From: Parus major
Lineage: Eukaryota > Chordata > Aves > Passeriformes > Paridae
Direction: 5' to 3'
NCBI RefSeq assembly: GCF_001522545.3
Contig: NC_031774.1
Coordinates: forward strand, 54,191,871 to 54,255,870
DNA length: 64,000 bases
Shown here: positions 12,101 to 25,300 of the stretch, in pieces
Layout of the letters: the number at the start of each line of letters is the position of its first letter
Position numbering within the stretch: the first letter of the stretch is position 1
Notes under the pieces: generated by a model
What the model was told of the DNA's origin: nothing
Databases searched by the model: none
The model's input: only the letters and a program-made list of their open reading frames with translations
Made by a program: the position numbers and the translations under genes

Positions 12101-15100
12101 TGTTTGTTTCTGGCAGTTTCCTTAGCAGGCTCCCCGTTCCAGCAGCCTCCACCCCTGCTCTCCTATGAGTTACAGACCTACCTTGATAAACAGAGTGTTG
12201 TGATCCGAAACGCCCACGTTTTTCTGCCTGGAGTGACCAAGGGCTGCAGCGTCACGCTGGGAATTCTCACCATAGCAACTACCAGCATTGACAGAATGTG
12301 GTACTCATTAAATAGGCTGTTTGTTTACCTCTCAGGCGGCGAGAGTAGACTACAACCAGAGCTGAAACACCGCCAGCTGAACAATGCTGGGCTGCCATCC
12401 TAACTTCACGTGTGAAACACACATAATTACTGTGTTCTGCAAGTGAAACAGATACGGAAAGCCTGTGTGGGATGGGAGTGTTGAAGATGTAGGGTGACAT
12501 GGTATTATTATCAGAAGATCAGCAAGCGTGCTTGGCAGACGCTGCTACGTGCTCTCGATGGATCCAGCAAGAAGTGAGTCCTGAGTCACAGCCCCCTGAC
12601 AGATATCTAAATGACCGTGTTCACAGAGGTCAGTACGTGGACTTATCAAGCAGCAAATGCACAGGGTGAGGGAATAAATTATTGGTACCCAGCAGAAAAT
12701 GCTGAAGCTTGCAGATAGAGGCTCAATGTCTCAGGGATCAAATGTGTGGGAGTGGTTTTTAAGATGGTTGTCAATGCCCAAAATGTAGAACCACCTAACA
12801 GTGCAAAAGTGACTTTCAGAAAACATATCCCATCATCTGTGCAACCATTTCAGTTCCAGGAGTGTGGCATCTGCCAGCCTCTGGGCAAATCTGTGCTTCC
12901 AGTGGGACAGCACCTGCTGCAGAGCTGCTGTCAGCTCTTCAGCAAGGGGTACTGGTGATAAAAAGATGAGGAAGCATCACAGCTGAACCTCTTCATCCCA
13001 CCACAGAGCTGCCCAGCCTCCACAGCAGTGTCTGTTGGGGTGATGGCTTTCAACATCTTCACAGGGGTGCTGCTGGGCACCCACCACTGCTCAGGCAGGA
13101 GCAGGCTGATGCTCAGCCTCAGCACAAGATCTCCAAGCTGTGGTGTCCTGTGGGTGCTGCACCCTCTCACAAAACCTTCAGGCAGCCCTGTAAAATCAAC
13201 TAATGCGTTCTCAGCACAGCCAAATCCGCGGAGAAGGAGCACATGCAGGGATGGCCAGGACATGGACTGGGAGCACTGAGCATCAGGCATCCCCTGGCAC
13301 ACCGCTGGAGTTTCTGTCCAGCACATGAATGCATTGGCCACTCTTGCACACACCCCCTGCATGCCTCCAAACTGGATAGAATTCCTGCTTGTCCCTGCCT
13401 GCTGACAGGACAGGGACAAGCAGGTCTGTCCTGAGGTTTAGGATGTTGTAGGCAGTGAGGACCCCAATCCAGGCAGCAGCTGCAGCTCGTGGCTGTAAGA
13501 TGCTGCAAGAGGAAAGAGAAGTCCTAGTGCACGCTCCTCATTTGGCATTCCCTTTAAAAGTGGCCAGGACTGCTGCTTGGGTCCCTGCCCCAGGCGGGGA
13601 GGGGGCAGGAGGTGGACTGAAGTCACTTTCTGTAGTCACCTAATTAGAGCATTTCAGAAGAGGGACAGGTCCAAACACCATCCCCTCTGCCCCTTAGGGA
13701 GCACAATAGGTGTCTGGTCACAGCTGGCATGCTCACCCTGTGCAGGCAGGGGCTTGTAGGAGGGGAGGGCAAAGGGGAGAAATACCTCCGAGACAAAGGT
13801 GAGCCTGGGAGCCAGCCTCCATAGCTCTGCTGACTGCAAAAGGCCGAGGATTCTGCATGCTGTTATTAACACTTTTCCTCAGGTCTTACCTTCAACTAAC
13901 CTTTCTCCCTTCCTTAGGCAGTAATTTTTGCCTTTTTTCCCCTAACCTTATCACCTTGTTAACAGTCCTCCCTTCTGTGCAGGTGCTAACCCTTCTTTTC
14001 ATTTACCTTGAGTAATTAACAAAATTAAACTTCATAAGTTGTGCTCAGATATACCTAGACTGGAACTTCTTTTTCAAACCCAAAGAAGGGATTTTAGAGC
14101 TTGAAACTTGCCTGTTTTCTCTAACCATGTGAATTTGACTGATGAGAGTCACTATGCTTCCATACAACCCTGGCCTTGCTTAATGGCAGGGAAAACAAAG
14201 CCCTGTGCTCTTGTCCCTGTTCCCCAAAAATCTTGCCACATCTGTACAATTTTAAATGCAGAGGGCTTTCCTTAGGGGTGCCTCGAGCTGGGGAGCTGGG
14301 CTGGGGAGCTGTTTCCTCTTCCCACCTCCTGGCACAGTTCTCTTTGCTTTGGCGTCAGTGGGAGAAGGGATGGGGAGCCCCAGTGCACCCCAGCCCGGTG
14401 TGGATGGTCTCCTGGGGACTCTCAGTGAGTTTGGCTCCTCATCTCAGTGTGCCACGGTGGCAGCCAGGCAGTCTGATCCCCACAGCTGGCTCCTCCCTGT
14501 CCAAAGCAGCCAGGAGAGACCCCAGAAGGCAGTGGGGAATGAATTACACTGCAGCAATGGGTTCAGCTACCAGGGCACTGGGGAGGCTTGTGCAGGCTGA
14601 GCCACCACAGCTTTGCTGCCACCAGCCAGGGCACAGCTCTGAGCCCTGCTGATCTGACCCAGACTTTGGTGTAGGGGGTACCACTGTGATTCACTTGGGA
14701 ATCACAGCCCCTCACAGCTTCAGCATTCCCTGCTTCTGATGATCAACTTCAGCTGGCATAGATCTCATTTTCTGACGTGCCAGACTCTCCTCACTCCTGC
14801 TGCAATGAGACCACAGCAGAAACATCAAACTAAAGCCTCCAGCTTGGACAGAAAATGGGGATAGCAGCAGCAGCATGCCCAGAGGGGAGAGGTTATGGCT
14901 CTGCTTTGAAAGGACAAGGATGGAGTGCACTGAAGGCATGAGGATTAAGCAAATGCTAATGGAGAGCAGGTAAATGGGTGATCAGATTAGAGGGAGGGCT
15001 GCAGGCCCTTGCATGTGGGGACAGGCAGAATTGTGGGGCAGCTGCTGCCCATGGGCTCTTCCTGGGGCTGCTGTGCCTCTTTTCCAGGCTGCTCATGGCA

Positions 15101-18100
15101 GGTTGCTGTGTTGCTCTTGTTCCAGCCCTACCACTTATTATGAACAGGCACATTTCACATTTCAAAGTATTTTTCTACTGACTGTGATATAAGCAAGAGT
15201 ATGACAAAATGTGGTCATGAATATTTCAGGGTGATCATAAGAAGACCTTCAACAGCTAAAATTTCTTCAGTGTCAGACATTTGGTGGGGCTTGAAGATGC
15301 AGAGGTGTTGAAAGATGGTTCCCTGCCATTCAGTTCTGCAAGGAGAGGGGTGATGGCATGTGTCAGGCTCTGACAGAATAGTAATTTCCCAGTTTCCCAG
15401 GGGACCTTTCAGTCATCCTTGTGTGGAGCTTCCTCAATACCGGGGAATATTGTGGTCCCTTAGAAATTCATCCCGTGGGCAAAAGGAGACTTGGAAATTA
15501 TATATTTGCTCAACAAAAAAGCAATATGCAAAATTAATTACATAAAACTGGGGAAAAAAATATGTATCATGGTTTAACCCAGGAAATTAGATTTTGTACA
15601 TTACTTACTTAGCTAAGAGGGAAGATAGTTTTCCACTGGAGTATTTCCTTCTGCTTTCCAACTTCTTTGATTTCTCATGAGCAGCAATTCTTCAACTGCA
15701 CTTCCAAACACTGAGGGGAGCAATTGAGGACATTGTGGAATTGAACACTGGGAGAAAGCCAGATGACTGTTTTTCTCAATGCACAGGGGTGTCCCAATCT
15801 GAGTCTTTTGCTGAACTCAAACCATCCCTGAACACAAGCAGTTGGTTCTGGTACTGCTTTAGAATAACCCCAATGGCTTTCCTGGAGCCCTGTTCACAGT
15901 AGGGACTGCTTTGGATTTCTCCAGGTGGAGGGAATGACCCAGCTTGGTGTATGTTAACCCTGCTGGACCCTTCCTTCCTGGTCCTGTGCTACCAGACATC
16001 AGGAGCTGAGCTTCTCCCCTCCTGTGCCCTGCGCTGTGGGATGGTGGGCACTTGGAACATGCTCCTTCCTGCTGTGAAGATGCATGAGCATGTTTTGGGG
16101 CTAAAATGAAGCTGGGCTTCAGGGGCAGCTAAGCCCAAATCAGACCTGAACCTCCAAATTTATCCTGGTTCAAATACCTGGGAGACGACTGCTTTGAATT
16201 AGACAATAAGTTGCTTTGTTTCCCATTTCTGACTCATCCTCTTTTACTGCCTCATGTTTTCAGCAATGAATGAGCCCAACTGCCAGTTTGGAGAATTATT
16301 TTTGTGGCAGAGCGTGCCTGATGGAAGAGACAACCATTGCTATCCATTTCCATTAGCAGCCTGTCAATAGAAATTAAATTACATGAATAAGGCACTATCA
16401 GTGCCAACATCACTGCAGGAAAACATTAATTAATCCTCATTTACATTAGTCAGTGCTACCATCAAATAGACTCTTCTGTTGCTACCAAAGACATTTCCAC
16501 AAATGATTGTTGCTGTCTGATAAACAGATTCAGAGAACCTCACTGACTCACTCGTTGGGCACTCGCCATCACATTCGGGGTCTGAAGGAAGCAAATGCTT
16601 TGTGGGATCCTATTCAAAGCCTGGGTTTGACATTGGGCCTCCCAGTCATACTCAAACCAACACAGACACCAAAGAGGTGGGGCTTTGGGCTGTAAAGAAA
16701 ATAAATCCCCATCTAACTTGTAATAGTCATAGCAAATTTATTTTTGTGAGGAGTTCAAGATGTGCCTGTCACCAGTGTATCTAAACATCCCTGAGGGTCT
16801 GATGATCTTTCAGAGGGGGCTGTACAACAGAGGCAAAATGGAGGGGGCTGATTCTTGCTTTCTGGCTTGTGGTGGAAGGATGGAAAGCTAAACTATTTTC
16901 TGAGAGCACATTTAAGTCAGGTATGCCCTGTTTAAACCACAGGATGCTTTTTCTGTTGACTTTTTGAGCCCTGCTGAAATCCAGATTTGCAAATAGGCTC
17001 TGCCTTCACTGCAGGCTGAAGGAACATATATCTAAACTCCAGTGCCCTCTGAGGAGCTCCAAGCCTGGCTCTGCAGAGTCACCATTACCCCAAAATCTTC
17101 TCCATAATGTTCTCACCATTCCATTCATCCATTGAGCTGGCACACCTGACTTAACCACGGAACAACGTGGGGATGGATCTGTAGCATACACAATGCAAAG
17201 CCTTGGTGTCCCTCTGGGGACCTCCTGGGAAGGCAGGGTCTGCAGGCTGGGTTGGTTTGGAAAGCACTTTGGAGAGGTACTGTGCCTGATTTGGGACTGT
17301 AAGTCCTGATCTGAATACTGGACACAGCAATAGTTACACTATGCCCAAGTTCTCCAGTGACAGTGGAGGAAGCACTGTGACCTGCTAGAGCAGGTTGCTT
17401 CTCCAAAAGCTGTGCTGGTGTCGGCTCAGGCTGAGCCACACAGGATAGAGCTGGTCACTACAGGTGCCTCTGGCTGTGGTAGAAACCAGAAATTATGACA
17501 GCAGTCCTGGTGGCAAAAAACAGAGGGATGAAGAAAGATGAGTGAGGAAGAAGCAAAGAAAATACCAGAACATTTCAAAATCATGGCAATAACTTTCTAA
17601 GTAAGTTGCACTGCAGGGCTTGCTTGGCTGGCCCCTGAGGTCTCTGTGTTTCTGCATCACAAACATGTAATTCTGCTTTGCTGCAGGAAACAAAATGGCC
17701 TAATAGGAGGTGGGAATGGGTGGAAATGGAAATTATAATCAGCAGCAGCTTTTGCCAAGAGATAAGAAATGCCATTAGCAGATCTTCTCTGTGGCATACT
17801 GCTGGGTCATGGGTGCTGCTCCTCCTCCCTGAGAGCCCAGGAGAGCATTTTCTCCAGCCACCAGCACTGTCAGGGACCTGCTTGGAAGTACAGACCTGCA
17901 AATTCACATCTCCACTGGAGACCTGTGAACTTGTGCTCAGGGCCTTTCCTCTAACCCATGTGCAAAAGTAGCACTGCTACATGCATATACACTGAACAGT
18001 GCTATTTTGAGCTAATAATGGTGAATAGAGAAATAACCTAAAATCTCTGGGTTATGGTAGGTTTTGAAATCCTTTTCAGTGCTTTGTCTATATAGTATCT

Positions 18101-19247
18101 GGCACGAACTGCTGGTTACTGTAATAAGTCTTTACATCTACTTTAAGTGCCCTTCCACTTCTTTTCTTCCTTTCACAAGGCTTGTGTTTAGCATCCAAAT
18201 GACTACATGGGAATGTATTAAGCAATAAATAGTAGAGACCAGATAAAAAAGCTTAGCTGGGATAAAGCTAAAGCAGTATCCACACAGCCAGTGCATGCAT
18301 AGGCAAAATCAAGAGCAGGAAATGTAGGATGCTCCTCAGGAACACAGCACATGAAAGCAAAATATACCCCATAACCCTCCTGAGATTTAGAGTGAAGAAG
18401 TGGAGACATAAACAGCATCTATTTCTTGGTCCTGTTCCAGCATGAGCAGTCCTGGGAGGACAGGGATGGGCAGCAGTTCCCACCCTGGGCAGGAGATGCT
18501 GAAATGAGGTTTTGAGGACCATACTGGTCCATGGAGGGGCTGCTTCCTGCAGAGCTCAGCCTGATCCTGCTGGATGTGGGTGTGAGGACATCACCCTCCA
18601 GCTCCATCTCGCTCTCCACTCCATCCCTCCATCTATGGGCAGGGAAGTGTTTTGGTGCATGTTCCCCCGACCCTGATGCTGAAAAGGTCTCTGTGGGAGA
18701 TAATGGTGAGCAGCCCTTGAAGAAAGCGTGAGTTAAATCTGACTCACAGTGATTGCTTGAAACGTGTTCCCCAGTCACCTGCTACCTTGTACCGAGTGCC
18801 AGATTAATATAATGAACCCCTGATCCTTCACTTAATAGCTACACTGTGGCTCAAAAGCTGGGGACTCCTACACCATGTAAATTTGCCTAGATTTGATACG
18901 CCTACTGGTGACCTCCAGCCCTTTTAAAAATGGTTTTGTTCCTCAGAATAGAATGGATTTATTCTTTTTTTTTATTTCAGTGAGAGAAATGGAACAGGAG
19001 TAAGGTCCCTAATGTTATGTTAAACTGCACTGAATTAGCCGAGGCAGAAAAATCTCAACTCTGGTAAAATGTCAGGTATTTAGGATTTTTAAATGCTTAT
19101 CTCTAGATTTCCTTACATGAGCTGCTTTGTTTCTTTGATTTTTCACAGTAAATAAGTTTTTCTCACTTTTCCACATAATTAACCTTTCTGCTTCAAAGCC
19201 AAGGGTGAGGATGTGAGGGCTGATACTCCAGGGGACAGGCAAAATTA
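6131..19247. other. About 13 kb of non-coding sequence, no gene recognised
   Basis: The left part (6.1-7.2 kb) is T-rich on the plus strand. The rest is unique sequence of mixed composition. The longest open frames (179 codons on the minus strand at 11613-12152; 158 codons at 14176-14652) overlap equally long frames on other strands, have no low-complexity-free domain I can name, and lack supporting splice signals. A short CpG-bearing patch at 12150-12360 stands out from its surroundings and is listed separately. I see no RNA gene. Scattered decayed repeats may be present below my detection. Confidence 0.5.
12150..12360. promoter_or_regulatory. Candidate conserved non-coding element (low confidence)
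   Basis: The patch contains several CG dinucleotides in otherwise CpG-poor DNA (GATCCGAAACGCCCACG near 12204, GCGTCACGCTGG near 12248, GGCGGCGAGAG near 12336). It also has a forkhead-like TTGTTTAC near 12321 and an X-box half-site-like CATAGCAAC near 12271. One plus-strand frame remains open across it, but it has no recognised product. Retained CpGs and clustered factor-like sites would fit an enhancer. This is composition-based inference without any alignment. Confidence 0.2.
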
Positions 19248-19331
19248 GAATCACAGAATAACAGAACTGTTTGGGTTGGAAGGGACCTTAAAGTTCATCC
19301 TGCTCCACCCCCTGCCATGGGTAGGGACATC
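19248..19331 (-). mobile_element. CR1 LINE 3' fragment (antisense)
   Basis: The segment starts with GAATCACAGAATA and continues with GTTTGGGTTGGAAGGGACCT, then a TTCATCCTGCTCCACCCCCT block, and ends in CCATGGGTAGGGACATC. This is the reverse complement of the highly characteristic 3' end of avian CR1 elements, including the ATTCTGTGATT-type terminal repeat. The element is therefore on the minus strand with its 3' terminus at 19248. Only about 84 bases remain, the usual severe 5' truncation of CR1. Confidence 0.88.
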
Positions 19332-22300
19332 TGATTAGGAGTAATCAGATAAAAATAATGTGGCATCAGGAAAGACTGATAATGCCAAAATCAGGGAAGA
19401 AACTCTAGATAGTCTTACCTTGATGGGCTTAAAGAGCAGGGAGTTAAAGAAGTCAACTGCAATATGTGCTGAGACATCAAAGCCAAAAATCACCTTCAAA
19501 TTACTCATCACCTTAGAAAATGTACATTTAATTGAACACAATCTCCTTAATTAAACCCAAAAGCTTGTTTTCATCAAGCCCATATTCCATCTGGCCAAGG
19601 CTGTATTCAGCAGCTGGGATGTCTCCCACATGGCCAGTATTCCTGTGGCATGCTGAGCAACTTGGTACCCATGTACCATGCACTCCCTGGTTTCTCCCAC
19701 AGCCTGGGGATGGACAGCCAAACAGGGTGCAAGTGGAAAACCCTGCTCTGTGGCACTGACAGAGGTGATTTCCTTCTGTTTTGCTCCTGGACACAAGTTG
19801 AATCTAGCTGTAAGAGAAGGTGGGGCACTCCTCATGTGCTGTGTGCCAATTCCCTCCAGCTCTCAGTCTTTGCACTCCAGGAGGGGCTGTGAGGGTGACT
19901 GGGAGCACACAGGGCTCTGGGGGGCTCTTTCAGTGACTGCTGAAGAAAGCAGGTGGTGGCTTAGAAGAGGGAGAACAGATGGTCTGAGGAGGGTGTTCCT
20001 ACACCAGGCTGGAGAAATCATCTCTTCCCTTCACCTCCCTCATGCAAGCTGCACAAAGTATGTGGCAAACTACTCACAGGCAGCTTTTTGGTGTATTCCT
20101 CACTTTTTTCTGTGCACAGTATGAGACACTCATTTATTTTACTGTGATACGTTGCCACCACACTTTATAGAACCTGAGTACCAAAGTGAAGTCCCTGGAC
20201 ATCAATGATCATTTACTTTTTACTCTCTTGTCTCTCCTGTCCCTTCATGGGTCTGCTGAACAGGTGTGTACAGGTGTACCTCAGGTGGAAAAGAGGGGAG
20301 AGGTGGGAGATATCCATTGGCTGTGCTGCAGCAGGGATGTAAGGGCACAAACTGCATTAATACTTCAGATTTCCTGGTGTCTGAGTGCTCACAGGCAGTG
20401 CAAAGTCTTTATGTTCAAACCACAAAGTCAGCTTGGCGCTTAGAAACATGGAACATTCAGAAAAATCTCAAGCTGAGCACTCTTAGTAATTGGTAAAGTA
20501 GCAATTTTGATCTTAATGTCCTAGTTTCTCATTTTTTTCAGCTTTCCAAAAGAGATAATGTCACCAGGTCTCTCAGGGAGTCATGCAGGTGGGCTCCTCA
20601 ATGCTGGCAACCTGCTCAGCTGCTGCAAAGAGCAATTGGTCTGAATGAGTCATGAAAATTGAGGTGTTGATGTAGTTGAAGATATCCTTAATGCTGCTGA
20701 TTTACCTGTGCAGTACTTGGTTTTACAGTCCTGTTTATAGTTTCAAATATATAAACTGTTCCTTATCAGTCCATGAGAAATAAGAAGGAAAGGAAAAGAT
20801 CATCAGTACAAAAGATTTCAGTTTCATGGCTTGATCCTAACTGACTCAGTTAAAGTAATTTGAAAGATTTTTTATTTTTAATGTAATTTACATCTCAAAT
20901 GAGACACGGCAGAATGGTGGGCTGAAAGCTTCTGTAGAAAGGAGATGGAGAATGGCCAGGATGGTGAGATATCAAGCCCATTTGGCTAGACACTCTTCTT
21001 ATCTGTGTTGCTGTAGTACTTGGAGGCCCAGCTGTGGTCCAGCACCTCAGTCTGGAGAGTTCTTGTTGGTTCTCTTCCTCTGTTGCACGTTTGCTTTGAG
21101 ATAACAGGTAATTGCATGGGAAATAGAAGCTGGGCAAGAGACCAGGATGTGCTTTGGTTCTCAAAGGCTACCCAGAATAAGTGAGGCATTTCTATGGATA
21201 AGTACATGCCAGACATCCCATCAGGAACATGTTTAATCAGTCAACAGTGATGACCCCCCTAAAAATTGCCATTTGCCTTAGATAAGACATATCTCTCTGA
21301 TAACCTCAGTATTTGCCTTTTTCAAGATAATTCCCATAACAAGTACAATGAACTTGGTGCTATTTGTTTAAGCAAAATTATTTATGCAGGGAATGGCTGG
21401 TGCTGCAACTCTCACACTCTGTTCTCAGATAGGTGATGGTCACAGCCACGGCCAGCCTGGGGCAGCGAGCTCACACCTCAGGGCTCTTCCCATCCACTGT
21501 CCCTGGGAAGCTCACCCAGATGTCTGCCACAGCCCAGCTGGCCATGTGAGACTGACCAAAGCTGCTGATACAATTTTAATCAGTGTTTTCAGTGTCCTTT
21601 TTCAGTTTTCAGCCAAGGTCCTTCCTGCTTTCCAGGTGCTTTGGTGGCTGTGGCCAGGAGAAGATGGCAGGCTGGGAAGGGCAGTGGGTGAGGACGTGTC
21701 TGGGTCCATTGTCTGAGGGACACGGAGGTGGACTAGATCTCACAGGGATGGGAAGGACAACGCTGTGTCCCCAGCCAGGGGTGATGTGTTTTTCTTACCT
21801 GGTAAAGCAAAATGTTAAATATAAGAGATAATTCTATGCAAGACAAGAAATGGAGAAAATGCTACAGAAGGGAAAATGGAAGAAAAAAATCTCCAAAAAA
21901 CAAGGCAAGTTTTCACAATCAAGAATATTTTTTTCAAAAGAAATAGCAGAGATTTTAATTTTTTCACTGTAGTATATATGTATATATATGTCTGGATGTG
22001 TGTGTGTGTGTCAATGTCAAATCCCCCAGTCCAAGCCTGGTATGCTGACCACTCAATTGAACCTGTGAAGAACATTATACAGACCTACAGACCCAGGAAT
22101 GACAAGGATTTTACAATGGGCATATACACACACAGGACCCTGAAGCCTAATAAGGAAACTCTTTACCATTTGTTTAAAGACTACATAATTTATGTTTTTC
22201 ATCATCTCACAAGAGAGAGAAGGTTGTTTACTTTGATTTGTTGATGCAGCAATTTTAAACACATGGTATGGTATGTGGAGTCTATCTGGAAAAAAAAACA

Positions 22301-25300
22301 CCTTATTGATCATGGTGTAACCAACCCAAAAGCCACGACAGGTAAAGAAGGAAATTGTGTAAAGCATAGAGAGTGTACCATTCTCACTCATATTATACAC
22401 CAGAACCCTTTATGTGATGTTTGTGATCAAAAGCACTTTGCATGAGAGAAAAATCAAAAAGTAAGGTTGAAAATACCAGGTCTGAGTTGTGCCTTGAGGG
22501 CAGAAGGAGGGAGAGGTCCTGGCAGGGTCACCACATGCTGCACAGCTCCCAAAAGCCCTGGGTTGAGGTTTGAGCTCTCGGGGGCAGGTAGCTGTGGAAC
22601 CAAAGGAACAGTAAGGCAACTCCACGGAAAATCCACAGTGATAAATTGTTTGCTCTTAATATAAGCAGGTTCATAAACCAATCTGATCCCTGAAGCTTGA
22701 TAGAGACCAGATACCAGAAAGCACATTTTCAGCTGCAGAGCTGGCAGAAACCATACCTGGGATCCTGACCCAGGTGTATCATTACACAGTCTTTGGACAG
22801 GTTGGATTACTCATCATGTCCTCACTAGCTTACCCAGTGCTGTGCTGTACAGTGAGGCTCTCAGAGCTAAAACAAGCTTTGATTTTGTCATCACAGGCAG
22901 AGTTCTCTGTCTTGGGTCTGTGTGATGGTGCTCTGGGAGCGCAGTCTCTCTGATGGAGCTGCCAAGCCGAGCATCACGAGGCGTGGGGCTGAGTGTGGCC
23001 CATCGCTGACACCAGCAGCACAGGTGGGCAACCTGGACAAGCCCCTGGCATGGGGCTCTCCCTGCAGCTGCCCTGGCCAGAAGGTTCCCCTTGGTTGCAG
23101 AGTGGGTGCAGCAGTGCTGCTGACCCCAGCTTGGCCAGGGGAACCACGCTGGAGCCCAGGTGGCCCCGTGATTTCCTTCTGTGCAGGTCTCATCACCCCA
23201 TCCTCCCCTCAGTCCTGCAGCCGGGAGCTGACAGCCCCTCCTTTCGCTCCCGTATCCTCACATCTCCCCTTGTTTTCATTCCCGGTACACAAGCGTGCTG
23301 ACGGTCCTAAGTGGGGAGAGCAGACCTTCAATTCTTCAAACTTTTTACAAGAAAAGAGTGCACTTTGCCTAATATGGGCTGCTCCCTGGGCTCTTTGCTT
23401 ACATCTATAATTTTAAACAGAAGGAGTGGGTTTTGCTGGTGGCTTTTATCCCCTCCTTGTTCCCGTTTGTTTTACTGTAAGGAAAATGTAGCCACATAGT
23501 CTCACTTCTTTGTGCAAAGGGTTTGCATTCAGACAAGAGATGAGAAATAAGAATTTAAGTTTGATAGCACATTTTCATAGACCTGATAATCAAATGGTAG
23601 GTGTACACTGAAAAGGCCAGATTCTGCCTTCAGTTCCTGAGCCAGATCAAAGTAGGACTAAACAAACTAGAGATCTGATTCAAACCTCTAGCTCTGTTTA
23701 CACCAGCTACTTTTTTTTATTATTCTGAATGCTCTAAATATAACATAAATTTTTTTTATTTTTTTTTTAAGTACTTGTCTTTTACGTTTACATCCTAATG
23801 CAGCTGGGAATTTATTGACAGTATCTTTTATCAGAACTTCTTGCATTGTGCCACACATCATCTGAAGCATTTTGTAGAGACAGAAAAAATAATTTCACCA
23901 TGCAGGGACTCATCCTGTAGCTTAACTTTTTATTGGAGGTCATGAAATCAAGATATCAAGCCACAAAGTGGTTAATGGTTAGAGCAGACTAAGAAAATCT
24001 TCTTATCTCTTCCTGCCCTTTTCCCACTGAGATATTTTTTTGACAAAATGAAGTTTTTGCTGCAGTGAAGCATTTTTACTTTCCACAGGAAAACCGAGTT
24101 TCTCGTCTAGAATATAGAAACACTTTTTATAGTAAAATTTCCAGTTTCTTATAGGAAAAATGTCTCAGCAGAAATGTTTCAACTAAATTGACTAATAGCA
24201 GTGTGCCTCTATTCCTATCTATTACTGGAATATATTCCAGACAGAATTTGAAATAAAGTAGACAGCTATTAATACAACTCTTTTCAGCTTCTGAATTCTT
24301 ATGCTAGCATGATTCCCTCTGAATTTCCTTTGTTCACGCAATAATCCTTCCTTCCCTGTTCAGTACAGGCACTTGGTTTACCTTCAATGTTCATTTTGCA
24401 CTGAAGCTGCCAAATGTGGACAGTATGAACATCAAATGCTTTTCAGCATCTCATCCTTTTGCTTCCTTGGTTTGTAAAGGTACCCAGGCTGTCATTATAA
24501 ATACAAATATGACCTGCTGTTATGACAAACAGCAACAGCTAAAGGAGCATCAGGCAGTGCAAGGGAGGGGAGGCCACCCCTGTGTTTTCTCTTTTGGAGC
24601 TTTTGGAGGCCTCAAGGTGATGCCCACATGGATGAGCATGGTGTCCCAGGTACAAGGTGGTGTGATAACCTGCCCCTCTGAGCTCATTAACTCTGACCAT
24701 GCTGAGTCTCAGCCAAAAAAATCCCTTCCCACTCCTCCCTCCCAGCAAAGTGCTCCTTCCTCTTGGCCATGTTCTGGAAGGGTCTCGTGAGGACAGTGCC
24801 AGAGATCAGAGTTGGTTGTGGGGAAAATGTGGGTTTTTTTCTCATCCCTGTGTTATTTTCCAGCTGGATCAGTTTCCTAGGCTGGCTCAGAGACACGCTG
24901 TATGAGCAGGTATGTGGAGGGATTTTCCCCGGGGCTGGCGCAGGATGAGGTGTGGAGAGATGCAGGAATGTCAAGAACCAGCCACGCTGTCGAACAAGAC
25001 CCCTCATCCCCACATCTTGGCCCAGGAGCAGGGGGAGAAACCTCTGGTGAAATGGAACACAAATGCCTCCAACAGGCTCTTGATTAAGCCATTATGTTTG
25101 TGACTAATTTCTTAAATATCTGTTTTCCTTCTTATGTTCTCTCAAGGGCCTCCCACCCCGCAGTTGACTCACACGTGAGCAGGTGCTGCTGGCACGTGCC
25201 AGTCCCTCCACCCCTGCCCCCGGACCAAGCCCCAGCACTGCTCCTCTGGTATCCCCTATCCCCTAGCACTGGGGATGGATTCTGCCCAGACCTGTCCTGC

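Noticed and set aside
11613..12152. 179-codon minus-strand frame
   Set aside because: No recognisable domain or motif and no consistent exon signals; composition ordinary for non-coding sequence.
15567..15583. CATGGTTTAACCCAGGA, resembling the start of some avian endogenous retrovirus LTRs
   Set aside because: Similarity stops after about 15 bases and no LTR body, poly(A) signal or second copy follows.
21721..21770. Short segment resembling a CR1 3' end (GTGGACTAGATCTCACAGGG)
   Set aside because: Too short and too diverged; the terminal repeat is absent.
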